Shown: positions 13,070-26,257, counted from the stretch's first letter. The stretch: DNA of 64,000 nt from Serilophus lunatus (GCA_013399895.1 VXBA01002400.1:310752-374751); one strand, 5' to 3'. Made by a program: numbers and translations. Notes: generated from the sequence alone by a model not told the origin.

Positions 13070-13663
13070 TTACAGGTATAGAAGTAAATCCCTATTAAAG
13101 TAAAGAATAGAAAATAATTTGAAGAGAAGAAATAGCTGTCTTTCAAATACTGCAGAAAGGCAAGTCCCCAGCTTGTGACAGAGTTCAGTACAGGTTGAAC
13201 AGGCAAGTCTTACACACTCTGTTTTCTGAGAACATCCTTGACTGTGAAGAACATCCTCCCTTGATCGGCCATGTCTCTTGATCCCAAGGAATGAAATACT
13301 CAAGGAAGTATCATATACCTCCAGAGACAACACATGTGAACAGAACAAAGTACCAACTAGTATGTAAAAGACATAAAAAAATCCCAAAAAACTTCTCTGG
13401 ATCTGTGGCCCCGATGATACTACAAAGAGCAATGTTCTAAAAAAATCTTTTATGGTTTTCTTTTGTTTTTGAGCAACAGCGTAAATAGCAACCCAACTGA
13501 GTCCTATAAGCTGTGAGACACAGGGGGATAAGCAATCTGAAATCTGCTCATCTGAACGATTCAGGTCTCCATTCCCAATGAGAGCTGGGACAAACATCTG
13601 CCCACTTGGGTGGATATCACATACATCAACAGAGACCTGCTGCCAGTTGCAGATTCTGTTCAA
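13070..13663 (-). other. 197-codon minus-strand open frame, unidentified
   Basis: This is the longest ATG-initiated uninterrupted frame in the window apart from frames running through Ns. The predicted protein has a hydrophobic middle (around residues 89-112), a cysteine-rich stretch (residues about 145-165), and a Leu/Phe-rich C terminus. I recognise no family. A second minus frame of 121 codons overlaps it at 12841-13206. The DNA shows no CpG-rich promoter, poly(A) tail or flanking duplication that would mark a retrogene. It is most likely a chance frame; an unannotated transcript or decayed element is the alternative. Confidence 0.15.
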
Positions 13664-15636
13664 TCAATAATATAAATTTTAAGTTCTTCAAATCAACATT
13701 TCACTGTAGGGGTGGAACATACTCTGTGGAAATATATTCTAGACATAGCCTACATTACAAATTGAAAATAGTATGAGCAGTGGACCTTAGGATAACTCAA
13801 CATAAAAAAGCAGGATCATTGTTTCTCTGACTGGATTGCGTACATTTTAGGATTCTGCTCCAAAAGAACCAGATGTTTGGTATTAAAATATATACATTAA
13901 GCTTAAAATTGCTCACTGAAATGAACAGCAGTTCTGATTCAGATGTGTTTATAAACACAGAGGATATGCTGAAAGATACAAAGGCACTGAAAAATGCTGT
14001 GTATATTTGTGTATGACTCTCTGTATGTAAACTGGGCTCAAGTGTTATGCTTTGATTAATCCCTCAAAGGCAAACTTTTAAAGCTAAGGAAAATTTACAG
14101 TAACAGCAATCACAGAAATTATGTTAGGAATAAAAAAAAAAGGTTTACCTACAGAAAATAGGTATTTCTTTAAAACTGGGGGTTTGGCTCAGACTTCCTT
14201 CTTTTTGCAATAGTTTCTAAGGTCACAGGTGGTAGGAACAGATTTGCTTCAATAGTGTCAAGACCAATGGAAGATGTAAGTAAGTCACAGAAAAAAACGT
14301 GATAAATAGGGCTCTTCAACCTCGAAAGTATGTAGCAGTTCACAGAGCCACTAGCAAAAAACACCATACTTTGTGTCTTAAATGGGCAGAACCACATACT
14401 GATTGGAAATCAGCTAAGCTTTTCTGGGTTTTATCTCACCAGGTGATCGGAAATCTGTTCAAATCAAAGTATTCCTTCATGGAATAAAAGTGGTTTCAAA
14501 ATTGCAGCACATTAGGTAACAAAAATATTCAACCGTGCTCATCCTGTCCCAAGGGGATGCTAAACAAAGCAAGAATACAGCTGAAAACATTTTTAGGTTT
14601 CTTAACAGGATACACAAATTATTGTGCACATCAGAGCTGCACACAGACTAGATTTTCAGTTTTGGGACAGCAAAAATGAATGGGTCCATTTTCTTATGAG
14701 CTGGTGGTACAGCAAGGCTCACATTAAGAGAGAGCTGTTGGAACACTGAAAGATAACTTAAGAATAGAAGAAAGACAGAAAAGTAGTTGCAGTGTCAAGC
14801 TTCATATTAAGAAAGACAAGAAAGAAAACTACATTCTCTAATGCCAAAAATGTTTTCATCTGTTTAAAAAGAAGAAAAAAAAATAAATATGGAACTCTGG
14901 AAGCTTTCTTGGACTGAAAAGCACTCCTGGTGTCAGTGCTATGTAAGAAATATGACTCAAATGAGTGAAAGAATTAAGGCAATGAAAGTGACATACTGTA
15001 ACCAGGTTATTTCCTTAGACTGATCTAAGGATGAGAAGAAAAAACCCCTTTTGATATGCTAACATCAATAACCTTGAAGAGAGTTATTAAAAGGTACAGA
15101 ATTTTTACAAAATACTGTAAGATGACCGTAACGATTCTCTATTTCCTATTAAAAGAGTAAAGGGATATTTGAAAAGACCAAGCACCTTTTGTAACAATGT
15201 TTAATCAGACTCTCCCGTTTCCAATCCCCTGGTAGAAATTAAACTAACAAAGTTCCAGGTGATTCTTAATAACTCTATGCAATTGTAATCATCTGATGGT
15301 GAACAAATGGGAAGGAAATACTCATCTCACAGTGAAAAATGGGAACAAAAAGGAAAGGATATACTATTCTAGGAGTGCTATTCAGCCCTTAGAGAAAGAG
15401 CTTCCCAGAAGACTGATGCCTAAGTAAGTAGTTAGAGCCAACAAGGATTTTCACAATATTCTTCCAGAGGATGCAAAATGCATATACTATGCTTGATAGG
15501 GTATGATTGAATTTGTATAATTGTGTGTTTGAAGCTCGGGTGCTTCAAAACAGTACTCCAGCCAGGAAAAGAGTTCTGCAGGGAGAGATCTGAAGCACAG
15601 GAGAGCCAACAAGTTCACAGTCACACAAATTCCTGA

Positions 15637-15774
15637 AGAACAGGGAAATCAGGAGTTGAAGGCTCAGATGAAGCTTCCAACTCTTTTGGTTTGGAGACCA
15701 TGGAAGAGGACCTCAGCACTGATGAAGAATCAAGTCTGGAGAGGACCCACTGTGCTATTTTAATTCCTCTTACT
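15637..15774 (+). other. Weak candidate exon with acidic open frame
   Basis: A plus-strand frame opens after TGA at 15634-15636 and stays open for 46 codons to a GTAAGC donor-like site at 15775. It encodes an acidic, serine-rich segment including ETMEEDLSTDEESSLER. The upstream acceptor is weak and purine-rich, and there is no recognisable domain. The composition resembles a disordered protein region, but chance is a sufficient explanation. Confidence 0.15.
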
Positions 15775-17893
15775 GTAAGCTTTGTGCTATCCTTATCTGG
15801 AGCTAATTACATACAACTGCCATGACTGAAAAATTATCTAGTCAATTAAGGATTGAATTAAGCACTCTACTTGGAATAAGAATGAACAGGTTTTCACAAT
15901 TCCATGTTCTGTTGATCATACAAACCCGAAACAACTAAAATTTCATCCCGAGTTTTTAGCATATTCGGCCATGACCAGGTTCAAGGCAGATCTGTTTATC
16001 AGATCCCATTTTGTCCCTCTTGCCACCTGGCATCTTATGTATGTAGAATACATCTCTGTGCATTGTGATCTGTGCATGATCCAAGAGACTCAAAAATGTA
16101 TATTGTCCAATAGGTATGGCCAGAGGCAATGGTATCCTATTTAACTTGATCCAGAAAGCTACAAGCTTCACCTTAAGTACACATGCACAGCTCAACTGAA
16201 ATCAGGAAAGCTCCCTCTACTTGGTTAGGCTAAGAACATGGCCTAAGACTTAGAAGTCTCCATGTACCTCACCTCACCTGTGCAAAACCACTTTTACTAG
16301 ATATACTGATCATTAATTCCTTTTTAAAGTATTAGGCTTTGCCTGCACAAATTTTCTCATCCTGTTGTCTTGCATTTACTTAGATTTTGCTGGTAGCAAC
16401 CCAAAACTTCCTCCCACCATCTCATGTTTCTGGTACCAGGAATCCTAGAGCCACTCTATAAAACTTGACACATGTCAAAAAGCTATTCTGAGTGTTTTGA
16501 CTTGGATTTAAGCCAATAAGATTATTTTGCAGGAAATGGACAAAACTGGAACATATTTTCTATTTACATTGATAAAGTCAGTCAGCTGGAAATTATTAAA
16601 GAATTTACTGGTGCTAAATTAAATTTTCTAGGAACTGCATCACCTGAATGGAAGCAACAGAACTTCTCACTTATAATGGATTTATTTGAAGACCAGATTT
16701 TATGACTAAAGCAATGAAAAAACTTCAACTCTGCTTGATGCTGAAAAACTCAAGATTGAGCTTACACTCTTCTGTGACTTAGAGTGAAACTGCTCTCAAT
16801 TTTAAATTATCTCTAATAAGCAGCATTTGCTAGTATTGTAAAAACTGCTCAGTTTACAGCAACAGTGGTAGCAATTTTGTTGGGGTTTTTTTTGCAGTAA
16901 TTAATTCATATTTACAGATACTGTGTTTTAGCTTTGAAATATATTGTTAATTAGAAAAAATAATATGCAGTAAATTATAGTCCTTCAGAAAAAGGAGGCC
17001 AGTGACATAAAATATAATGATTCTTTCCAAGTAATTTTTGACATGCTACTGCATAAACAGTTTTTAAATTTCCAGCTTAATTTCTAACTTTTTTCTCTAC
17101 CTATATACAGAAAAGTAATTTAAAATATTGGAAGACATATACTAGTTTAAAAAAAAAAAAAAGAAAAAAGAAACAAAACAGGAAAAAGAAAGGCCAAGGA
17201 AATACTATTGCACAGTAAAATGTGAAATACTCAGACCTTGGAAACTATAAACAAATAAAGTAAATTCATTGTTCTAACAATAAGTAGTTAGGGCCTACAA
17301 ATATCTATAATGTCAACCAGCAGGACTAGCAAACCAATCTGTTACATTTTTGTGATGGTGTTAGTGCTCTCTGTTGTGCTGATAGCCTAGATTTTCATTT
17401 CCAATTTACTAGCTGAACTTGATTTTATTTTACTTGCATTATATTTTTTCTCTTTTATGATTTTTTGGCTCACAAAGAATAAGCAGAAGTGCTTTAAGGT
17501 CCTCAGGGACCTGTTCTTAGTGTGCTGCTATTTCCAACTTTGTGTTGTGGGTTTGATTTGTTGGGTTCATTCTTGGATTTTTTTTTATTATTATTTTTTG
17601 GAAACAATGGTCTAAACATAAAATCTCTATTGCAAACATACAGATGACAGAGAGATTAGGAAGTATATAAATAATTAAAGAGTTAAAGCAACTTGGCTAC
17701 TGCTGCAGTATAATCTACCAGGTTAAACAACTGCAACTCAGCAAAATGTATTTTATACTGACAAATAAAAAATATCACCTTTGAGATTAAAATATAGTTT
17801 GTGTTATAGGAGAAAAAAACCCATGAAGTTTGGAAGGTCTTCACACAGCACAACTAAAACAATACAGATTGCAAGCCCCCAAATAAACTACTG

Positions 17894-18290
17894 TTGGATG
17901 GGGAAGATGTTCAGCCACAGCAGTCCTGGCTCCTCGCCAGAGCCCGACTGACCTTGGCCCATAACTGCTCTCAGAGACAATCTGGTCACAGGCGAGTGAG
18001 ACTAATCCAACATTACACCACCACTGTCAAAGGGTCACAAGTTTCTCCACTTCTGGCCAGAAAGCAGCTGCAGTGCTCTTCGTCGATTCAAATGGAGACA
18101 AGAGGGGTTTTATTTTTATCACAGTAGATTTGGTCAGATGAGCAAACTGGATTCCCCACGCTACAACTCCAGTGCAAGAGCCAACACAGGGGGAGAAATG
18201 GGAATGTCTGGTTGTGGTTGAAGTAAGAACAGCTCGTTCCCTTCAGCAGCAGCACAGGCTCTGACCAACTCTTAAGCCAATAAATAGCTA
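17894..18290. other. Locally GC-richer unidentified segment
   Basis: This segment has noticeably more G+C and CpG than its surroundings. It holds an open plus frame of 77 codons (17894-18127) with no recognisable motif. I cannot assign it to a repeat family or gene. Confidence 0.3.
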
Positions 18291-21200
18291 CACTGCTTCC
18301 AGAACCACATCAAGAAAAACATGCTGTATAGCAATGCTTGCAGACAATTGCTGTAACATGTGTTTCCAATGTAATACGGTGACCAAAAAAGATGAGGGGG
18401 GGAAAAGCAGCAGCAATACAACAATCACTGGTTGCAGACAAAAAGAATAACTGCAAATACAAGTGAGAACTGGCTACACCTTTACACAGTGGTAGAAGGC
18501 AGCCCATCAGTTTTGGCTCCCCAAGCTCAAGACAAAGAGAGAACGCTCACTCCTCAGTCTTCAGAGAGAATCTATTTTTCCAGGACAAACTTAGGATTGT
18601 ATGGAAATCCCATTTGATTCCTAGCAAGTCTATGTAAAGTGATTATAGGCATTCTTTTCTAATCAATAAAATCTTTCATATTTTATTATTCTATTTCTGG
18701 GAGGTGAAAAGCAGGAATAAAAGGGAAAAATTCCTTTAAAATTTTACATATTAATCACCAACTACCAAAGAATTGCTGTTCCCAGATATTATCCTGAGTG
18801 TATTGCTTGCCCACAGAGAGTCCTGCAGATCCCCCCATGTATAATCAGATGGGATGCATTCCATAGGACTGACAGGAAGGGAGAGAGGAAACAAATCATC
18901 TCCCTATTCAGCATGCATGATGGCACACCTGCTGAGATCATCTTAGCTAACTAATCAGTTTGCATAGACCTCCAAAATTGCTAATGTTCTATTCTCTGCT
19001 GTTTTCAGCAGATCTAAAAAATAATTTTATTTATATGAAGTTGCCAATCTTAGCATGCATATAGCTGGATGAAATTTAACAGATGTGACATGCAAGGTCC
19101 CAATGAGACTAAATGGTTTATTGATCCCTCCCAGTCCTAAACATTATGAAAGCCAGACCTTGTGTGCACAGCAGACAGATCTGAATTATGACGAATCCCC
19201 AGGTGAAAACAACAATTGTGGCTAATGACAACTAGGGGGTGGAGGTGGCTAAAAAAAAAATAAATCAATGCAATATAAAATAATTTCCACTTTAAGTAAT
19301 TCCATTTTACTGAGTATGCAGCCAGATGCATCCCACAGAGTTTGAGAAGCTCTTTACTGCCTGTATACTTATATGAGTACAGACAGATACGTTTGCCATC
19401 AGGGGGAATTCATAAGCCATCGAGTGTCCCATGCTTCCTCTAATGACACTCATCAAATTAAAATATCTGAGTCACAGACAGAGCCACAGAAGAAAGCAAA
19501 AACTTCTTGCATTTTTCTGAATCCATGCCAGTTTGCTTTGGTTCAGCAGGAATAAATAAATTAAAACAATAAAGGAAAATTTACATAAAGATTTTCCTCA
19601 CTCTTGTTTTGAGATCACTCAGGCCATGGACTGCTCTTGCAGCATTTGTGCAGTATCAAGCATAACAATGTCCTGGTCATAGCAGGAATCCCTAAGGTCT
19701 AGTGTAATATATGTAATGAGTAATAATGCAGTCTCCTGCTGTTTCCTGCGTCTCTAGCTGCTATGCTGACCTTCTTCTCTTGATACTGCACATGTCAGCT
19801 GGCTCCATTTGCTTCTGGAATTAGCATTAAAATGGCAATCCTTAGAGATTATGCTACAGCCAGTGCAAGGATGATGGAGATTTTTAAATAATTTCTAGGT
19901 GATTTTCATTGTGTATTTTAAAAACATAACACTTGCCTTATGAACATATGGAGCAAAGCTAAAACTTACTGTTTTCTTTAAAAATAATAAAATAAAAGAT
20001 TGCTTTTAGGAAGTTGTGTCAGGAGATATATTTCTTCATTTCCATCTCTAGTTGCCAAGGCAGCCTGTGGATGGATTTCTCAGAGCAATGACATTAATGA
20101 GATTTTATTGCGAGTTTATCTTAATTAAAAGAATAAATGTTTTTCTTTTCTAAAATAACTGCAACAGACATGAAAATTCCTGCAATCTTTCATCAGATTT
20201 TAAAATAAAAGACAAGCTAGATTAGTTTAAAAATCTGATCAGAACCTCTAAGATAGGTGGAAGGAACATATCACTTGATAATCAATAATTTTCAGGTACA
20301 TGGGCATTACATCTTGGAGGATTCTTGTCATGCTGTATGTCAAAGCTGTTATATATTAAATCTAATTCTTTCTATTGAACTAAACTGCATTTCCTACATT
20401 TGTATCGCCTGCCCTTTACCTTAAAATCAGCAGGAAATATTGTCACAACAGATTTGAAAGATCATATGAAAGTTCAGGAAGAAATAAGGTTAAGAAATAG
20501 CACAAAACACAGTCTATAAAATAAAAGGTTTATTTTGTTTTAAGATGAGCCTTATTGTTTAAAACTCTGAAATCGACTTTACATTGTGTGCTTATAGGGT
20601 TTTATTTCTGGTGAACACATATATATATCTATTTTTTTTTAATATATTTATGATGTATGGAAAACAACAGGAAATACACTGAATCTGTACCATAAGCAAT
20701 TGAAAATTTAAAGAAATAGAGTTAAGTATTGAACTTTCTGAATTTTTTAAACATCAACCTGATTATATTTGCAGCATGTCAAAACTAAAGCATTATTGTC
20801 TAGTTAGGTATTGAAACAAATAGTATTTCTATTAAAAATGTGCAATATCTAGCAAACAGAAAGATAAAGGCCAGTTGCTGAAAGGGTAATTGGACAAATT
20901 CAGTCCAGAAAACAGAGACTACTCCACAGTCAAGGAATGTAGTAGTTTCTCCTTCATTCTAAATCTTTTAATTAAGACTGGATGTCTGTCTTAAAGATAT
21001 GCCCTAGCTCAACCACAAATTGCAGGTTGGATGTTGAAATTACTGAGTGAAATTCCAGGGCCTGTGTTATTCAAGAGGTTCATTTTTGGTCTACATGTGT
21101 ACTGAGATGAAAGGCACTCTAAAACTAAGTAGCACATAATTTGATTTCTGTGAATTTTGAAGTCAATGCATGCTCTCAGAGGTCAGAAGGAAAGAAAGGA

Positions 21201-21849
21201 TGCAGGCACACTCACTTCAGTCTCTTTCTCCTAAATGAACAGGGTAATTAACCTTTCTGGAATTACAACCCTGTTCTGACTCTACTAGGTGTAGTACCTA
21301 CACTCTTAGGAAATATAGCAGTTCATTTGGAAAACTCATTTATAGTATTTTTAAAATAGGAATATATGTTACGTATCTGCTTTGTCATTGTGTCATTCAG
21401 TCATCATCTCATCTTGCTAGCCTATCATTCTGTAGAACAGGTTAGAGTAATACTGTCACCATTAAAGATCAAGGGATTTTTAGGATTTTTACCACTTTAA
21501 ATACCTAGTTGTAGGTATGCATCTTCTTTACCATTAGCACAAAAGTGAATTGAACTGATTTCTAAGAAATGCATGCAAAATCTTTTCTGTGACATGATGC
21601 AACAATTATCATCTCTTTATATACAGTGCTGAGTGTGTTACAGAGACAACATTCCACACAACAACTCAAAAGTACCTCAACAAACTGACAAGAATTTGAG
21701 GGCACTAATAATGTATTTATAGACTTAGAAGAACAGTTAAGCAGAAGTATGCAGGCGTATTAATTTTTTCCTTTGCTAAGACAACACGAAATGGAACCTC
21801 CATAAAAATTGTGTCTGGGCATCAAAGGCAGAAAAGAGAGGGTTTGCTT

Positions 21850-22800
21850 AGACTGCACAAGTCCAGCAGCCTTATTTACACCAATGGACAGGCTGAGCTT
21901 TGAGCTTTCAGCTGAAGCTCAGAACTCACATACATTATTAAACACCAGCTATGGAGCCCCCCAGACCAGCCAGGCTGGGCTGACTCAGCACTACGTGCTG
22001 TGTACATTGCTGCCCTGAGGTCCCGGGGTTACAACGCCCTTCCCTCCCCATCCACTCCTGCTCCTGTTATTAGCCTGGCACCAGGCTGGCAGCTGCAGGC
22101 ACCTCATCCCTATTCAGTTGTCAGAAGGATATGGGGCCAGGATAAGCAGCACCAGACTTGCAGGGAAAGGCCTTGCAGGAGACCTTGCCCATGTAAACGG
22201 CACTCCTCCAAAAACAAAGAGCTCAGGATAACCTGTTCTCCCAGGTTAACTTCCCATGTTGCTTGCCAGCCTCCATAGCACTGACAGGTGCTCGCCTCTG
22301 AGACATTTCAGCCCCAAAGCCCTCCTTTTCAACCTATTCATCCAGTATTTTTTTTTCCTGTTGCTTCTCATCTCTGGCCCCTGCTTCTTACTGCTTTAAA
22401 ACATATACTGGGGCACAGAGAAAAGGGCATCTGTTGTCTGAACAAAGGAATTGTAAAGAGAGAGAACAAGGTTTAAGGTTGACTGTGTGTATAAGCCCTC
22501 GGCCCCGGCCCTGTCAACTGGACCTGCCACCAGTAACAGCCTGGCTGCACTTGGCAGCTTATCAACAACCCACATGTCAGCACTGTCCTCAGCCCCAGCA
22601 GCCCCTCCTAAATTGTCCTCAGCACCAGCAGCCCCTGTCAAACATGGCTTTGGATCCCTGTCAGGGCCTGCAGCCCAAGCACAGCACTGTGCTCTTGCTG
22701 ACACATGTACTTTTTGCAGCTCAAAAGTGGCATGTTGGAATATGGTCATTCTGCGACTGGGCTCATTCCCACAAAAGCAAGAGAATCAAATAGACCAGAG
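21850..22800. other. GC-richer block, unidentified
   Basis: About 0.95 kb is clearly richer in G+C than everything around it. It has overlapping open frames of 90-120 codons on both strands, which is typical of stop-poor GC-rich sequence rather than of genes. A TATAAG lies at 22490-22495, just before the most GC-rich part, and a 30-bp tandem duplication sits at 22584-22643. I see no LTR ends or target duplication and recognise no protein. It could be a decayed retroelement, a local promoter or enhancer, or simply an isochore fluctuation. Confidence 0.4.
22584..22643. repeat. 30-bp tandem duplication, two copies
   Basis: Two adjacent 30-base units, 22584-22613 and 22614-22643, both begin TGTCCTCAGC and share CCAGCAGCCCCT. 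They differ at one base in the first two thirds and more at the end. The CAGCCCC-rich unit looks like a small minisatellite seed. Confidence 0.85.
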
Positions 22801-22897
22801 CAAATGGAAAAAAAAAACATGGGGAAGGGGAAGAGAAACTACCAAATAATGTGCAATTTGCTTATGGAAAGCTGGTCCAGTGACGTGAAAGATGCAC

Positions 22898-22922
22898 TAA
22901 TGTTTAAGTAACTTAAACATTA
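22898..22922. repeat. Perfect 25-bp palindrome
   Basis: TAATGTTTAAGT (22898-22909) and ACTTAAACATTA (22911-22922) are exact reverse complements separated by one A. The arms contain TTTAA and TTAAA and could form a 12-bp hairpin or a cruciform. No surrounding element is visible. Confidence 0.9.
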
Positions 22923-25900
22923 ATTTAATTACTTCCTTTGGGAAGTTACTGCATTGGTGATGGGATGATCCGACAAGTTTCTCTACTCTGTAGGCCGTTG
23001 GAAGGAAAAGCACTTTACATTAAAATACTTACTTGCCAGTGCTATGACATTATTGCCTCTGATCACTCTCACGTTACCAGCCCAATTTCCCCATTCCTAC
23101 TCAACTTTTAACTAAGATGTCAAAACTGTAATTTTCATCAATGAATAAAAATGCAATGCTTTTTTAAATGGCAGAATTACTCATTAACTCCACAGACTCC
23201 TTTATCTACTACTGAATGGCCATCCCTGTGCTGTCTAACTGAGATCGCCTTAGGGAGTTGCTCTGCTATCAGCTGAAGTCACAGTCTTTGAAGTTGTAAC
23301 ATCAAGTTAAAAAGAAAACACTGCCTCCAAGGAATTCTAATTATAGTATTTCATTTCCAGGAACATAGTTTTATACTGGCCCAATGGTTCAAGGCACACA
23401 CATCTTTTTCTTGTCACTATGATAAATTAATAAAGCAAAATATACGTTTTAAATGTTTCCCAGGCCAGAAGGTTTTAAATATATGGGTTAAAAAAAAAAT
23501 CAAGGTCAGAAATCATCTTCAATAAAAGAAATTAAATTGTAATGAGGATTAAAAACGAGGTCATTCATCCGCTTTGCAGTTCTATTTACAGTGTGTCTAG
23601 GTAGACTATTTACTAAATTGTGTATATGAGCAGATTAATGGGAGTGGAAAAAGGTACAATAAAATCAGTAACAAGGAGAATGTCAAAAGCTTGGGCTATA
23701 GTCTTTGTTACTGTAGCTATAAGCTAAAAGGTTGTATAAGTTTTTATTTCTTTATAAAAGCCTACTTTACCTACAATCAGATAATGGATGTCTCTCTGAC
23801 TAAAGTCTTCATACTTTAATTCGGTAGTTTGTAAAAGATTTTTAGTATTTTGCCTTTCTGAAGAAATCAAGGAAAAACTGTTCATTAAATCTCCAGCTAT
23901 GACTTTGTGTGGACAAGTTCTAGGGAACAGAAATAAAAGCTCCCTAAGAAACAAAATAATACTGTTCGGAAAATTTTGTTCACTGACTTTAAAAAAAGGG
24001 ATTTGGTGCCATATGCTACACCACGAATTTTATTAATATGGCAGAAATAAAAGAAGACTGAACTAAGCCTACAAAACAGTAATCTACGTTGTTTATGTTA
24101 CAAGATGGCACTGTAATTTTTCTACAGGGAGCGCTTAGTTAAATTATAAAGCAATAATTTTTTTACATAAAAATCCCACTGAGAAATGATATAACCTGAG
24201 TATTACAGAGGCAGTATGTCTAACTGATTAATTGTACCAACTTAAGAATTCCAAGTTGCCTGTATTTAACCAACAGGGAAATGCCCACTTCATTGTATTT
24301 TTAATGTTGTATTAATCTCCAATATTTCAATTTACCCAGACAGTCCAATTAAATGTTTTGGAACAGCGTAGTGATATATTAAAATTGTGTTAAAGACATT
24401 CCCTGCTATGAAATCTTAAGTATGCATTAAGAATTCAGGTGCAATAGAAAGAACTGATTAATTAAAAGACAAAAGGTACTCCATTTTACTACTTTTTAGA
24501 AAGAAAACGAAAAAAGAAAGCAACAGGAGACAATGAGATGTGCTTAGTTGTAGTTAGAAGGTGCCACCTTTATTTAACTTACACGTTCTGTTGAGCAAAC
24601 CTAGCTCCCCAAAAATTCTGTCTCACTCCCGTTCTGCTGCTCTTAAAACTTGCATCAACCAGGGCATAACAAGATGTCATTTGATTGTTCTCTGTTTCTA
24701 AAGACATTTTCCTGCATAGGTGCTCATGGACCCATGTGTAGACGGCCTACTAATCATAAATTCTCCACAAATTCTGACTTCAGCACGTGGCAATATTTAC
24801 CAGCTATGATATTACTTATATTATTTAGATATGCTCATGTGCATTAAGGAACCTACCAATCAACAAAACCTATCTGAAGAGTGATAGTCCATAAAAATAT
24901 AGCAGAAAGAAGAACAACATAAACAAGAAATTTCCATCAGCTTCATAAAAACATTAGTCTCTTTCATCTCTCCCCTCATACTGTCCTCTCAGCTAAAGAA
25001 TTCATTAAATATATCCATATTTAATCCAACTTGGTTATAAATTCAAAAACTTTGGTTGTCTTCTGAAGCTCCTTAAACATTCAAATCAATTAGTCAGGCA
25101 GAGTTTTAGCTGGAGATTGAGCTTTGCCATCACACTTCAGGAACAGCTAAACAAAAGAGTTAAAGACCAGAAAAGGATAACCTGAAAGTCTGATGTAGGA
25201 CTTTACAGAGCAATGGTGTTCTAAAGAACAAATAAGACTGAAAGGGAGACATGATAACAGTCCTTGTTTATGTAAAAATTCCATTTCTGTAACTCAGAGA
25301 CATTTCAGTTTGTTAAACACTTCTGAGAAGTTTTCCTTGGACATAGTTATCTGTTGTGAGATTTAGGAGAGCATGGGAATGGTTGAAGAAAGGTTATCTG
25401 GTAACTCCTGCATCCTATTATAAAGCAAACCTTGTCTGACTCGTATGCAAAATATGAAGAGCAAATTATACAGCCAAAAGTATGTTGGTTGACATCCTCA
25501 AGTGTCAAAACCTCTGCTTTTGATTTGCTTAATTATAATTCTTCAAGTTCAGACTTTCTGTCAGAATGACAACAGGGTGACCCCTTGAGGCTCATTCTTT
25601 TTGGAGGTATGGGTTAGAAAAACGATCCAAAAATTCATTAATGGAATGAATTAAACCTTGGAATTGTGTAATGCAGAAAATGTTACTTCTGTGACATTTT
25701 CTTTAATTGGTCTTCATATCTTTACTTTGAATCAAAAACTGAAAAAAGTTTTCTAAAACCATATTTTTTCATGAACAAGTCATTGATAGAGGCAATCCCA
25801 ACTTCCATGAACAAGTCTTTGCAATGACTCCAAGTAAACTTGGTTTCGTCTGTCATTATAGTACCTGGAGACAGAAGATTGATTTTTTTTTTTTCCTTTT

Positions 25901-26133
25901 TACTCACTTTTTAACTTTATTTTGGATGACTCTGAAATATGTCGGGAAATTAAGAGATGTTAAATGCTAATTTGAGACGTTTCACAACAGTTTGCAAAAT
26001 CACTACACTGGAAGGTTTAACAAGTTTTATGTAGAGAGATATATAATGCAACAGACTGACAGAGATGAGAATTCCAGACTTTCTTCATAGTAGAAGTCAT
26101 TATTGCAGTGAATAAATCTTTTCATTTCAGATT

Positions 26134-26158
26134 TGTGTGTACATGTGCATGTGTGTGC
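26134..26158. repeat. Alternating purine-pyrimidine tract
   Basis: Twenty-five bases alternate strictly between pyrimidine and purine, mostly GT/AC with CATG and GCAT blocks. This is an imperfect (GT)n microsatellite of the kind able to adopt Z-DNA under supercoiling. Confidence 0.85.
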
Positions 26159-26227
26159 CTGTGAGTAATTAGAACGTCCCAAATATCAGTAGCATGATGA
26201 TGAAAAACATAGGACTACACAAATATG

Positions 26228-26257
26228 CCAGTCACACACCTATCAGTGTGTGACTGG
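26228..26257. repeat. Perfect 12-bp inverted repeat (hairpin)
   Basis: CCAGTCACACAC (26228-26239) is exactly complementary in reverse to GTGTGTGACTGG (26246-26257), with a six-base loop CTATCA. The stem is half G+C, unlike its AT-rich surroundings. The stem is too short for a microRNA precursor, and no T run follows that would suggest a polymerase III product. Confidence 0.92.

Larger units (their letters stand above)
5366..21849. other. Unique AT-rich sequence without a recognised gene
   Basis: I found no repeat or gene that I can name in this stretch. It contains several homopolymer runs (A near 7287, T near 7781, A near 12663, A near 17150), a noncoding exon-like segment at 6878-6955, a segment open for 46 codons at 15637-15774, and two longer open stretches (9977-10906 plus and 13070-13663 minus). 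Much of it, for example 6960-7250 and 20030-20130, has the homeodomain-rich AT character often seen in conserved noncoding DNA. That last point is inference only. Confidence 0.6.

Noticed and set aside
22396..22849. Overlapping 117-120 codon frames on both strands
   Set aside because: Several frames are open at once because the block is GC-rich and stop-poor; none has a recognisable domain.
23029..23098. Minus-strand segment before a GTAAGTA donor, encoding NWAGNVRVIRGNNVIALA
   Set aside because: The peptide looks protein-like, but the upstream acceptor GTTGAGTAG has no pyrimidine tract and only about 22 codons are open.
25722..25907. Minus frame with MTDETKFTW, considered as a transposase fragment
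   Set aside because: It does not show the catalytic motif spacing of mariner/Tc1 or other transposases, and no inverted repeats flank it.
26228..26257. Hairpin considered as a microRNA precursor
   Set aside because: A 12-bp stem is far too short for Drosha/Dicer processing.
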